A stretch of DNA of 10,277 nucleotides from Succinivibrionaceae bacterium UBA3769 (GCA_002372325.1 DFFT01000156.1:1-10277); one strand, 5' to 3'; shown: positions 1 to 6,158, counted from the stretch's first letter. The notes: generated from the sequence alone by a model not told the origin. Translations and numbers: made by a program.

Positions 1-25
1 AATCGCAAAAAAATTGCCAAAAAGT

Positions 26-56
26 TTTGGTAGTTCCAAAAATATCACTACCTTTG
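26..56 (+). promoter_or_regulatory. Bacteroidota-type promoter for tRNA-Asp
   Basis: TTTG at 26-29 and TACCTTTG at 49-56 are separated by exactly 19 bp. This matches the -33 TTTG / -7 TAnnTTTG promoter used by the primary sigma factor of Bacteroides and relatives. No good sigma70 -35/-10 pair lies in front of the tRNA. The element sits about 30 bp before the first tRNA, which fits a tRNA promoter. It disagrees with the gammaproteobacterial character of the rest of the window. Confidence 0.6.
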
Positions 57-84
57 CACCCGCAAATAAGAAAAAGCGTTCTTT

Positions 85-158
85 GGTGCGTTAGTTCAGT
101 TGGTTAGAATGCCTGCCTGTCACGCAGGAGGTCACGAGTTCGAATCTCGTACGCACCG
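85..158 (+). tRNA. tRNA-Asp (GUC), no encoded CCA
   Basis: A complete cloverleaf can be drawn. The acceptor strands GGTGCGT (85-91) and ACGCACC (151-157) pair perfectly. The anticodon stem is CCTGC/GCAGG with anticodon GTC at 119-121. The T arm is ACGAG-TTCGAAT-CTCGT and the discriminator base is G at 158. The next bases are CAA, so the 3' CCA is not encoded and must be added by CCA nucleotidyltransferase. Bacteroidota tRNA genes usually lack the CCA, whereas enteric gammaproteobacteria encode it. Together with the upstream promoter this points to a Bacteroidota origin for this end of the window. Confidence 0.93.
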
Positions 159-191
159 CAAAAAGTTTTTTTTCATTCGTTCCATAGTAAT

Positions 192-268
192 GGTGCGTTA
201 GTTCAGCAGGTTAGAATGCCTGCCTGTCACGCAGGAGGTCACGGGTTCGAGCCCCGTCCGTTCCGCCA
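192..268 (+). tRNA. tRNA-Asp (GUC), chimeric acceptor stem
   Basis: The anticodon is GTC at 226-228 in the CCTGC/GCAGG stem, the T arm is ACGGG/CCCGT, and CCA is encoded at 266-268. The 5' acceptor strand is GGTGCGT (192-198), identical to that of the preceding tRNA. The 3' acceptor strand is CCGTTCC (258-264), as in enteric tRNA-Asp, which pairs with a 5' strand GGAGCGG. Here pairs 3-70 (T-T) and 7-66 (T-C) are mismatched and 4-69 is only a G-T wobble. The gene therefore looks like a Bacteroidota-like 5' half joined to a gammaproteobacterial 3' half inside the conserved central region. As written it would fold poorly. Confidence 0.85.
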
Positions 269-277
269 CTCATATAA

Positions 278-312
278 AACGGGGTATCATCTGATATCCC
301 GTTTTTCGTTTT
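278..312 (+). terminator. Rho-independent terminator after the tRNAs
   Basis: AACGGGGTATCA (278-289) pairs with TGATATCCCGTT (292-303) with one G-T wobble. Opening the innermost pair gives a four-base loop. The stem is followed by a T-rich run (TTTCGTTTT). It lies directly downstream of the second tRNA and should end the tRNA transcript. Confidence 0.85.
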
Positions 313-346
313 CTGTTCATCATAAATAAAGATCCCGAAAGACAGT

Positions 347-370
347 TTCCGGAGAGGATACTCTCCGGAA
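347..370 (-). terminator. Hairpin after the minus-strand exported-protein gene
   Basis: TTCCGGAGAG (347-356) and CTCTCCGGAA (361-370) form a perfect 10-bp stem with a 4-base loop, 9 bp beyond the stop of the minus-strand gene. Read on the minus strand it is followed by ACTGTCTTTC, so the T-tract is weak. It is probably a terminator or 3'-end stabilising hairpin. Confidence 0.5.
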
Positions 371-379
371 GCCGGCATC

Positions 380-850
380 TTATTTAAGGCGGCAATCCTC
401 CTTGCTGAGGCGGGTTTTTTTAATCACCGTTTTATCAGGAGTAATGTAGTCCTGCTCCATATAGTCAATAAGCTTCAGAAGCTCCCGGTCTCCGGAACTC
501 AGAAGGCTGCACAGGAAGGACGGGGAGTCCGAAAGATTCTTTATCTGTTCCTGAGTGCTTTTGCTTCTGACCTGCCAGATCATGATAATGGAGGCGCCGT
601 TTCCCCGGCGCATGTCCGCAAGAGAAAAATCATCGGTGCTCCGGGAGGCTTCTTTGATGCTGTCCCTCATCATGGGAATCAGGACATCATTGAGATAGCG
701 GAGCTGAATTTTGCCGTCCTTGCCGATTACTGACGGCGGAACTATGGCGTAATCCGCGCCGGCTGTCCCGGGAACTATGGCGCTTAGCGTCAGAGTTATG
801 ATGCCAAGGCCGGGAAGAAGCCCTTTGGCCATCCTCTTAAAATTTATCAT
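380..850 (-). CDS. Hypothetical exported protein (156 aa)
   Basis: I do not recognise the family. The protein begins with a typical Sec signal peptide: positive residues (K5, R6, K9), a hydrophobic core at about residues 10-27, and a probable signal peptidase I site AGA|DY after residue 32. The mature part of about 124 residues is mixed alpha/beta in character, with no membrane segment or internal repeat. It has two cysteines (C114, C153) that could form a disulfide in the periplasm. An AAGGAGA ribosome binding site at 857-863 lies 6 bp from the ATG at 848-850 and supports this start; M7 is a weaker alternative. A weak promoter (TTGATA, 18 bp, TATTCC, minus strand, 892-921) lies upstream. The gene appears to be transcribed alone, so context gives no function. 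Confidence 0.8.
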   Translation of the reverse strand: MINFKRMAKGLLPGLGIITLTLSAIVPGTAGADYAIVPPSVIGKDGKIQLRYLNDVLIPMMRDSIKEASRSTDDFSLADMRRGNGASIIMIWQVRSKSTQEQIKNLSDSPSFLCSLLSSGDRELLKLIDYMEQDYITPDKTVIKKTRLSKEDCRLK

Positions 851-1172
851 CTAGGCTCTCCTTGTGATTGGAAGCGGTTCCGGAAATGACCGGAATAGCG
901 TAATCGCGGAAATTTTATCAAAAACCTGCCGCAGCGGGCATGGGATTCTCCTCTTTGTGTGAGACGAGACTTTTTTGAAGCGAGATTATTCGGGTTGCAG
1001 TGTAATGCCAGTCGTCTTGTTGGAAATTAACTCCTGCCTGACCATCTTTAGTGCTTTTTCGGGCACTTTAGTTCTCAACTTCCCGATCTCTCTGATTTAA
1101 TCCTAAAAGTCAGCTACTCTCAAAAAACATAGCGCTGAAACGCCATTCTGATCATCGACTGCTCATCAGGCA

Positions 1173-1400
1173 GTCGATAAGGATGACGGTTTTTCCGTAT
1201 TTTGAAAATTACCTGCGGTCAAATCAGGTACTTTCAGGAGCTGTGAATAGTAACGCTGTTGTTCTGCTGTAAACTAATTTTCCGATACCTGTTATCCGGC
1301 CGGATTTTTGTCTTCCAGGCAGATAGCTCGCCATCCGGCGGTCTGGAATTCTGAACAGTCTTGCCGTAATGAAGGTGCTTTTGCCGAACCTGGCTGGACC
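1173..1400 (-). pseudogene. Decayed P-loop ATPase gene remnant (AAA-ATPase-like/DUF1703 type)
   Basis: In one minus-strand frame, 1400-1368 reads GPARFGKSTFI, which resembles the PRRFGKS P-loop of the predicted AAA-ATPases with a PD-(D/E)XK nuclease tail. In the same frame 1199-1173 reads YGKTVILID, which resembles the KYGKxVVVLIDEYD Walker B segment of that family. Two in-frame stops lie between them, a stop lies just before the P-loop, and the spacing of about 65 codons is shorter than I recall for the family. The acidic residues after LID are lost. The 122-codon open frame across 1234-1602 on the same strand is probably a by-product of frameshifts here. This assignment rests on two short motifs recalled from the family, with no alignment. 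Confidence 0.33.
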
Positions 1401-1459
1401 TTAAGGATAGGCGCTGCTTCAGCCGTTGGATTAAGAAATCGTAATCAAATAACATGACC

Positions 1460-1490
1460 GCTCTATGCTGAGCACTGAGCAGCATAGAGC
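1460..1490. repeat. 11-bp perfect inverted repeat
   Basis: GCTCTATGCTG at 1460-1470 is the exact reverse complement of CAGCATAGAGC at 1480-1490, with a 9-bp spacer. No T-tract follows on either strand, so it is not an obvious intrinsic terminator. It could be a protein-binding site, a leftover of a mobile element end, or an RNA hairpin. Confidence 0.6.
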
Positions 1491-1588
1491 TGCGGGAGGA
1501 ACAACATTCCATCTGGTCAGAATTCGGGCTTTCCGAAACTGACTTTTCACCTGTTTTATTCTGAAAAAAGTGACATTGGCGATAAAAA

Positions 1589-1615
1589 TGACTAAAAGTC
1601 AATGACTATTAGTCA
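1589..1615. promoter_or_regulatory. Two tandem TetR-type operators
   Basis: Two 13-bp palindromes of the form TGACTnnnAGTCA lie side by side: TGACTAAAAGTCA (1589-1601) and TGACTATTAGTCA (1603-1615), centres 14 bp apart. They cover the -35 and spacer region of the tetR promoter. Short palindromes of this kind in front of a tetR gene are typical autoregulatory operators, so the adjacent regulator is the likely ligand. Confidence 0.75.
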
Positions 1616-1629
1616 GCGAAATGTATAAT
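1602..1629 (+). promoter_or_regulatory. Sigma70 promoter of the TetR-reductase operon
   Basis: A perfect -10 TATAAT at 1624-1629 is preceded after 16 bp by ATGACT (1602-1607) as a weak -35. The second operator palindrome lies within the -35 and spacer, so a bound repressor would block RNA polymerase. The tetR start codon is 22 bp beyond the -10. Confidence 0.65.
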
Positions 1630-1651
1630 GGATAATGCAAGGAGTTTTTAA

Positions 1652-2260
1652 ATGACTACCAGAAAAGAAAATGCTCAGAAAACCCGGGAAAAGCTTCTGA
1701 AAGCGGCGGAACTGCTTTTAAGCGAGAAGGGCTTCGGTGCGCTCTCAGTGGATGAGATTACCAGACAGGCCGGAGTTGCCAAGGGGACATTCTATGTTTA
1801 TTTCAGCCACAAGGAGGACGTGGCTACGGAGATTTGCAGAGGATACTTTTCCAGTATTGCAGATCAGGTTTCCGGAATGCGGGATGCCTCCATGGCCGCG
1901 CGTCTCAGACTTTATATGCGGGAGTTCATGGCGGCGGTGGAAAAGTATGGTATTCACATCTGCCGTGAATGGATAAGAAGTACAGTGGATCCGGGACATC
2001 CCGGAGAGAATGTTGACAACTCCAAGTGGGCGTTCGATGTGGAAATGCTGCGGGGCATTATCAGGGACGGGATGACCCGAGGAGAGCTCCGGGAGGACAC
2101 TCCGGCAGATCTTCTGGCTTATCTTTTGATTTCGCAGCTGTACGGGATGATGCTCTCCTGGTGCATGTCAGACGGTGTTTTCGAGCCTCTTGAATGGAGT
2201 GATCTTTTTTCCGATGCGGAGCTGGAGGCTATTCTTAAGCCGTATCTGACGGTATCCTGA
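1652..2260 (+). CDS. TetR/AcrR-family transcriptional regulator (202 aa)
   Basis: This is a one-component DNA-binding repressor. Residues 8-55 form the TetR_N domain; the helix-turn-helix lies at about 31-51 and contains VAKGTFYVYFSHKED, the family's hallmark recognition-helix region. The rest (about 60-202) is the variable helical ligand-binding and dimerisation domain, which does not reveal the inducer. AAGGAG at 1639-1644 lies 7 bp before the ATG. The length is typical. It is the first gene of an operon with two aldo-keto reductases and a flavodoxin-like protein, so it most likely represses its own operon through the tandem palindromes just upstream and is released by a small electrophile, aldehyde or quinone. 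The inducer is inference; the family assignment is firm. Confidence 0.93.
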   Translation: MTTRKENAQKTREKLLKAAELLLSEKGFGALSVDEITRQAGVAKGTFYVYFSHKEDVATEICRGYFSSIADQVSGMRDASMAARLRLYMREFMAAVEKYGIHICREWIRSTVDPGHPGENVDNSKWAFDVEMLRGIIRDGMTRGELREDTPADLLAYLLISQLYGMMLSWCMSDGVFEPLEWSDLFSDAELEAILKPYLTVS

Positions 2261-2302
2261 AGTTTGTTTTGGGCGAAGTTACTTATTAGCAAGGAATATA
2301 TC

Positions 2303-3295
2303 ATGAAATATGTAAAGCTTGGAAAGTCAGGGATGGACGTGTCCCGTATCTGCCTCGGGTGCATGAGTTTCGGAAAGCCCGGACCGGAGAATGGAGTTTT
2401 TCCGTGGGCCAAAGATTATGACGGTGCGAAGGAGATTTTCCGGGAGGCTGTGGAGCAGGGGATCAACTATTTTGATACTGCCAATGTTTACCAGAACGGT
2501 ACCTCCGAGGAGATAACCGGCAGGCTGATCAGGGATTTCGGCTTGGATCGTGACGAGATCGTGGTGGCCACCAAGGTTCATTTTGCCATGCGGGAAGGAA
2601 AACCCAATGGCGCCGGCCTTTCCCGCAAGAATATCATGACCGAGATTGACCATTCCCTGAAGAGACTCGGTTTGGATTATGTCGATCTGTATCAGATACA
2701 CCGTTTGGATCATGACACTCCCATGGAGGAGATCATGGAGGCTCTTCATGATGTGGTGAAGTCAGGCAAGGCCAGATATATCGGTGCGTCTACCATGTTT
2801 GCCTGGGAATTTGAACGTCTTAACCAGATTGCTGAAAGACATGGCTGGACTAAATTTGTTTCCATGCAAAACCAGTACAACCTGATATATCGCGAGGAGG
2901 AACGCGAGATGATGCCGCTCTGTGCCGACCGCGGCATTGCCGTGGTGCCATGGAGTCCTCTGGCAGGTGGCAGAACCGCTCACCCCTGGGGCACGGTCAC
3001 TGCAAGAAACAGCGTGGACAGGGTTTCTCCCATGGTATGGGGCAGCACTGATGCGCAGGACAGGCCGGTGGTAGACAGGCTTGAAAAGGTGGCTGCGAAC
3101 CTGAGTTATTCCATGGCTCAGGTTTCTCTGGCCTGGATGCTGTCCAAGCCGTATGTTACCGCTCCTATAGTAGGGGCCACTTCCCCGGTTCATATAAAAG
3201 AAGCAGTGTCTGCCATTGATATCACGCTTTCTTCGGAAACCATAAAGGAGCTGGAAGCCCTCTATGTGCCTCATATAAAGACAGGGGTCTTTTAG
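2303..3295 (+). CDS. Aldo-keto reductase, YajO-like (330 aa)
   Basis: This is a cytoplasmic NAD(P)H-dependent (beta/alpha)8-barrel oxidoreductase that reduces aldehydes and ketones. The catalytic tetrad is visible: D58 (FDTAN), Y63 (NVY), K91 (ATKV) and H133 (YQIHR). The stretches VSMQNQYNLIYREEEREM (187-204) and VPWSPLAGG (215-223) closely resemble E. coli YajO. The C-terminal SKPYVTAPIVGATS segment forms the usual cofactor-binding loop. I chose the ATG at 2303 because AAGGAA at 2291-2296 lies 6 bp upstream and MKYVKLG is the normal family N-terminus; the open frame extends upstream to 2264 without support. It starts 42 bp after the tetR stop, so the two are probably co-transcribed. The substrate cannot be read from sequence. 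E. coli YajO was linked to 1-deoxyxylulose-5-phosphate formation, but a detoxification role fits this operon better. Confidence 0.92.
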   Translation: MKYVKLGKSGMDVSRICLGCMSFGKPGPENGVFPWAKDYDGAKEIFREAVEQGINYFDTANVYQNGTSEEITGRLIRDFGLDRDEIVVATKVHFAMREGKPNGAGLSRKNIMTEIDHSLKRLGLDYVDLYQIHRLDHDTPMEEIMEALHDVVKSGKARYIGASTMFAWEFERLNQIAERHGWTKFVSMQNQYNLIYREEEREMMPLCADRGIAVVPWSPLAGGRTAHPWGTVTARNSVDRVSPMVWGSTDAQDRPVVDRLEKVAANLSYSMAQVSLAWMLSKPYVTAPIVGATSPVHIKEAVSAIDITLSSETIKELEALYVPHIKTGVF

Positions 3296-3322
3296 TCAGG
3301 GAATTTTGTCGGGCATATCCGG

Positions 3323-3342
3323 GGGGCTCCGGCGGGAGTCCC
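3323..3342 (+). other. Intercistronic GC-rich hairpin
   Basis: GGGGCTCC (3323-3330) pairs with GGAGTCCC (3335-3342), with one G-T wobble and a 4-base loop GGCG. It lies between the first reductase and the flavodoxin gene, 23 bp before the latter's start. No T-run follows directly, so it is more likely a mRNA-processing or stability element than a terminator. Confidence 0.4.
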
Positions 3343-3365
3343 TGGTCTTAAATTAAGGACTTAGC

Positions 3366-3884
3366 ATGAGCAGAAATCTGATTATTTATTATTCAAGAAG
3401 AGGGCAGAACTACGTCGGAGGTTCCATTGTGAATCTTGCCCGGGGCAATACGGAGCTTGTGGTCGGTTATATTGCGGATGCGGTGGGAGCGGATCTTTTC
3501 GAGGTGGTTACGGCAAAGCCCTACAGCGAGGACTATACCGCCTGCACGGAGGAGGCAAAGGCCGAGCTCCGCAGCCATGCCCGCCCGGAGCTCAGGAATT
3601 ATCTTTCGGATATTTCCGGATACGATCGCATTACGGTGGCCGGCCCCTGCTGGTGGGGCACCTATCCCTGCGGTGTATTCACTCAGCTGGAAAAGCTGGA
3701 CTTCACTGGAAAGAGGGTGTTTCCTCTGATGACACACGAGGGCAGCGGCCTCGGCAGGGCGGTTCGAGATCTAAGAGACTGCTGCAGGGGCGCGGATATC
3801 GGTGCCGGACTGGCTGTCTGGGGATCCGAAGCGCCTGACGCCAGGGAGACGGTTTCAGCCTGGGCGAGGCAGCATCTGGCATAG
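3366..3884 (+). CDS. Flavodoxin-like protein (172 aa)
   Basis: This is a probable FMN-binding flavodoxin-fold protein of the Flavodoxin_4 type. The N-terminal strand and phosphate loop read LIIYYSRRGQNY (5-16), followed by GNTE (27-30). PCWWGTYP (94-101) is the conserved flavin-contacting loop of this group, and THEGSGLG (123-130) is the third conserved segment. No signal peptide is present, so it acts in the cytoplasm. AAGGAC at 3355-3360 lies 5 bp before the ATG at 3366. It sits between two aldo-keto reductases with gaps of 70 and 131 bp in the same orientation, which suggests a shared redox task. It could be an NAD(P)H-dependent flavin/quinone reductase or an electron carrier; sequence alone does not decide. 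Confidence 0.87.
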   Translation: MSRNLIIYYSRRGQNYVGGSIVNLARGNTELVVGYIADAVGADLFEVVTAKPYSEDYTACTEEAKAELRSHARPELRNYLSDISGYDRITVAGPCWWGTYPCGVFTQLEKLDFTGKRVFPLMTHEGSGLGRAVRDLRDCCRGADIGAGLAVWGSEAPDARETVSAWARQHLA

Positions 3885-4015
3885 CGCCGATGGTGGCTGG
3901 TTCTGTCGCTGGCTGACCCATCAGGTGTTTTAAGATGACCGGGAGGAAAATGGAGAACAGATCAGGTCATCAGATCCCAGTCCTTCGGCAGGAAACAACT
4001 AACAGGAGGTTAAAA

Positions 4016-5005
4016 ATGGAATATGCAAAGCTTGGCAACACCGATATCACGGTTTCCAGACTGTGTGTCGGCTGTATGTCCTACGGACAGCCGTCTGAAG
4101 ATTTTCATAAGTGGACTTTGGATTATGACCGGAGCCGGGAGATGATAGCCTGCGCATGGGATCTGGGAATGAATTTCTTTGATACTGCCAATGTTTATTC
4201 CTTTGGCAGCAGCGAGGAATATCTGGGCCGGGCCGTCAGGGATCTTAAAATTCCCCGGGATCGGATAGTGATGGCGTCCAAGGTTTACTTCAATGAGGGT
4301 TTTCTGTCCAGGGAGGCTATTCTGCGGGAGATAGACGGCACGCTTAAACGTCTCGGCACAGACTATCTGGATCTCTACCAGATTCACCGTTTTGACTACA
4401 GCACGCCTCCTGAGGAATTCATGGGTGCTTTGGACAGTCTTATCAGGGCCGGGAAGGTACGGGCCATCGGAGCCTCGGCCATGTTCGGATATCAGTTCCA
4501 TAACCTGCAGATTATCGCTGAACGGAACGGTTTTGCCGGATTTTCCACCATGCAGAATCACTACAACCTGCTTTACCGCGAGGATGAACGGGAACTAATT
4601 CCGATCTGCCGGGAATACGGAGTGTCCCTGATTCCGTATTCTCCTCTGGCGGGCGGTCATCTCTCGAGAAGGAAGTGGGATTCTGATTCTCTCCGGAGCG
4701 CTTCCGACAGGGTGTCCAGGCAGAAGTACGACCAGGCCCGGGAAAACGACACGGAGATTATCGAGAGAGTTTATGCCCTGGCGGAAAAACGCGGTGTGTC
4801 CATGACCGAGATCTCTCTGGCCTGGCTCCTGCACCGGGGAGTTGCCGCTCCCATTGTGGGCGCGACAAAGCCGTGGCATTTTGAAGCGGCTGTGAAAGCT
4901 CTGAGCCTTAAGCTGGACGAGGAGGAGTTACGTTATTTGGAGGAACCATACAGGGCCCACGAGGTGGTAGGAGCGCTGTCCAGTAACATAACCTTAAGCA
5001 AATAA
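4016..5005 (+). CDS. Aldo-keto reductase, second copy (329 aa)
   Basis: This is a second NAD(P)H-dependent aldo-keto reductase of the same YajO-like group as the first gene of the operon. The catalytic tetrad is D56 (FDTAN), Y61 (NVY), K89 (ASKV) and H124 (YQIHR). TMQNHYNLLYREDEREL (178-194) and IPYSPLAGG (206-214) match the corresponding stretches of the paralogue. The region at about 215-250 after SPLAGG differs most from the first copy, consistent with different substrates. The ATG at 4016 is chosen because a strong AGGAGGT at 4004-4010 lies 5 bp upstream and MEYAKLG matches the family N-terminus; the frame is open back to 3935 but that extension is unlike the family. I see no terminator directly after the stop. 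Confidence 0.92.
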   Translation: MEYAKLGNTDITVSRLCVGCMSYGQPSEDFHKWTLDYDRSREMIACAWDLGMNFFDTANVYSFGSSEEYLGRAVRDLKIPRDRIVMASKVYFNEGFLSREAILREIDGTLKRLGTDYLDLYQIHRFDYSTPPEEFMGALDSLIRAGKVRAIGASAMFGYQFHNLQIIAERNGFAGFSTMQNHYNLLYREDERELIPICREYGVSLIPYSPLAGGHLSRRKWDSDSLRSASDRVSRQKYDQARENDTEIIERVYALAEKRGVSMTEISLAWLLHRGVAAPIVGATKPWHFEAAVKALSLKLDEEELRYLEEPYRAHEVVGALSSNITLSK

Positions 5006-5795
5006 CGAGAACTGAAAACAGCGCTTGCCAAATGTTTTCCGGATATGAACAGCGGTTCTTATCTGTGATTGAACTTCGGGATACCGCAGAGCTATTGACG
5101 ACGCCTGAAAAGTTCCTTCATACTCGTGGCTATAGCAGGAATCTTTTTCAGATCATTCCAAGGCGGACAGGATTCCTGAATGGCATGCAATTGAAACAAA
5201 ACAACTCACAGGTTAAGGGCTCATATGTTAAAGTGCTGTTCTTATTATGAAATAATCGCCACGGCGGACGAGCGGAGGCGATGGCTGCTAAGTTCGTTCA
5301 GAACGCTGACGCTTTATTTCATGGGTATGTCAGGGATAAAACGGCCATACCATGGGTGATTCTTCTTACCGGAAAATGCTTCTGGAATATGATTTTAGAA
5401 CGACAAAGTCCATAACAATAGAACCTTTTATGCACTCTCCAATGAAAAATTATAGGACTGTTGTTATAGTGAGCAAACCATAAACAGATCAAGTAATGTA
5501 TGAGTCTGGTGCAAAAAGTCAAAACAAGTCATATTGCAAGAAAACGAATGGCTAAAATAAAGGCTTCGCTATTTTGATTTTTGCACAAAACTGACTTTTT
5601 GCACTGCGCTCATGTATTTACATTTCCTTATCGTTGCAAGACGCGATGAATCATGTTTTTGGACAGTAATGAGTCACTTGAGTTTTAATTAAATCATCTA
5701 ACAGCAAAAATATCTATCCTTATTCTTTAAGAAAATTTATTATAATGCGAAACCGCCTTATGTGACAGCATTGCGACGAGGGTCAAAAAAAACAT
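5006..5795. other. Gene-poor AT-rich stretch before lpp
   Basis: No recognisable gene is present. Small open frames exist (plus strand 5032-5250, 72 codons; plus strand 5281-5415, 44 codons, with GGAGG only 2 bp before its ATG), but their products match nothing I know and they lack well-spaced ribosome binding sites. The main structure is the inverted-repeat element at 5509-5604. A TATAAT at 5741-5746 lacks a good -35. No intrinsic terminator for the upstream reductase operon is evident. Confidence 0.6.
5509..5604. repeat. MITE-like element with 13-bp inverted repeats
   Basis: GTGCAAAAAGTCA (5509-5521) is the exact reverse complement of TGACTTTTTGCAC (5592-5604). A further TTTTTGCAC at 5578-5586 repeats the right end 18 bp inward. 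Outside the core, weaker symmetry continues (ATGAG on the left, CTCAT on the right). The 96-bp AT-rich length and clean ends suggest a small non-autonomous mobile element or its remnant, or a regulatory palindrome array. No clear target-site duplication was seen and no transposase lies nearby. Confidence 0.5.
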
Positions 5796-5823
5796 TTGAA
5801 AAAACGTGACTTATGCTTAATAT
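5796..5823 (+). promoter_or_regulatory. Promoter of lpp
   Basis: TTGAAA (5796-5801) is followed after 16 bp by TAATAT (5818-5823), in an A-rich setting expected of a strong promoter. A second possible -10, TAAAAT at 5829-5834, lies further down and could pair with GTGACT at 5806-5811 at 17 bp. The downstream leader of roughly 80 bases contains AAATCTAGCGGGG, similar to the E. coli lpp leader. Confidence 0.55.
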
Positions 5824-5912
5824 TAGGCTAAAATTACAACCAAATCTAGCGGGGTCTGTTCGCAGATTCCAGGGTAATAAACTTAAATAACGATAATATG
5901 ATGGAGAAAATC

Positions 5913-6158
5913 ATGAATAAGTTACAGGTTGTTTTAGGCACTGCTGTATTAGGCGCTGCTCTTGTTGGCTGCTCTAACACCGATGCTCTTTCTCAGAAGG
6001 TTGACGCTCTTTCTCAGAAGGTTGACGCTCTTGCTGCTGATGTTGCTGCTGTTAAGTCCAACCAGAACCAGCTGAGCAACGAAGTTGCCGCTGCCAGAGC
6101 TGACGCTGCTCGCGCTAACGAGCGTCTTGACAACATGGCTAACCGTTACAAGAAGTAA
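5913..6158 (+). CDS. lpp: Major outer membrane (murein) lipoprotein Lpp (81 aa)
   Basis: This is Braun's lipoprotein, the abundant trimeric coiled-coil that tethers the outer membrane to peptidoglycan. Residues 1-19 are the lipoprotein signal with lipobox LVGC and acylated C20. The mature 62 residues form a heptad coiled coil with hydrophobic a/d positions. The C-terminus ARANERLDNMANRYKK closely matches E. coli Lpp (ARANQRLDNMATKYRK), and the final lysine is the residue linked to peptidoglycan by L,D-transpeptidases. The start at 5913 is chosen because TGGAGA at 5902-5907 is well placed and MNKLQ gives a normal signal; an ATG at 5898 would precede the ribosome binding site. The coding sequence holds a 21-bp tandem repeat that duplicates one heptad, and the mature protein is 4 residues longer than in E. 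coli. Confidence 0.96.
   Translation: MNKLQVVLGTAVLGAALVGCSNTDALSQKVDALSQKVDALAADVAAVKSNQNQLSNEVAAARADAARANERLDNMANRYKK
5985..6026 (+). repeat. 21-bp perfect tandem duplication inside lpp
   Basis: Positions 5985-6005 and 6006-6026 are identical. Each copy encodes ALSQKVD, exactly one coiled-coil heptad, so the reading frame and the heptad register are both kept. A third, diverged ALAADVA unit follows. Confidence 0.95.

Larger units (their letters stand above)
851..1588. other. Gene-poor stretch
   Basis: No convincing intact gene is present between the exported-protein gene and the TetR operator. It holds the minus-strand ATPase remnant (1173-1400) and two perfect inverted repeats: ATCGACTGC/GCAGTCGAT at 1154-1162/1170-1178, and GCTCTATGCTG/CAGCATAGAGC at 1460-1470/1480-1490. 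Neither is followed by a T-run. The open frames in this stretch lack ribosome binding sites and recognisable domains. Confidence 0.6.

Noticed and set aside
1234..1602. 122-codon minus-strand open frame
   Set aside because: It has no ribosome binding site, no domain and unusual composition. It overlaps the tetR operator region at its 5' end and crosses the probable ATPase remnant in a different frame.
5032..5250. 72-codon plus-strand open frame after the second reductase
   Set aside because: It has no ribosome binding site and no recognisable motif; the region looks non-coding.
5762..5777. Possible CRP site TGTGACAGCATTGCGA upstream of lpp
   Set aside because: Only the left half fits TGTGA-N6-TCACA; the right half is a poor match.
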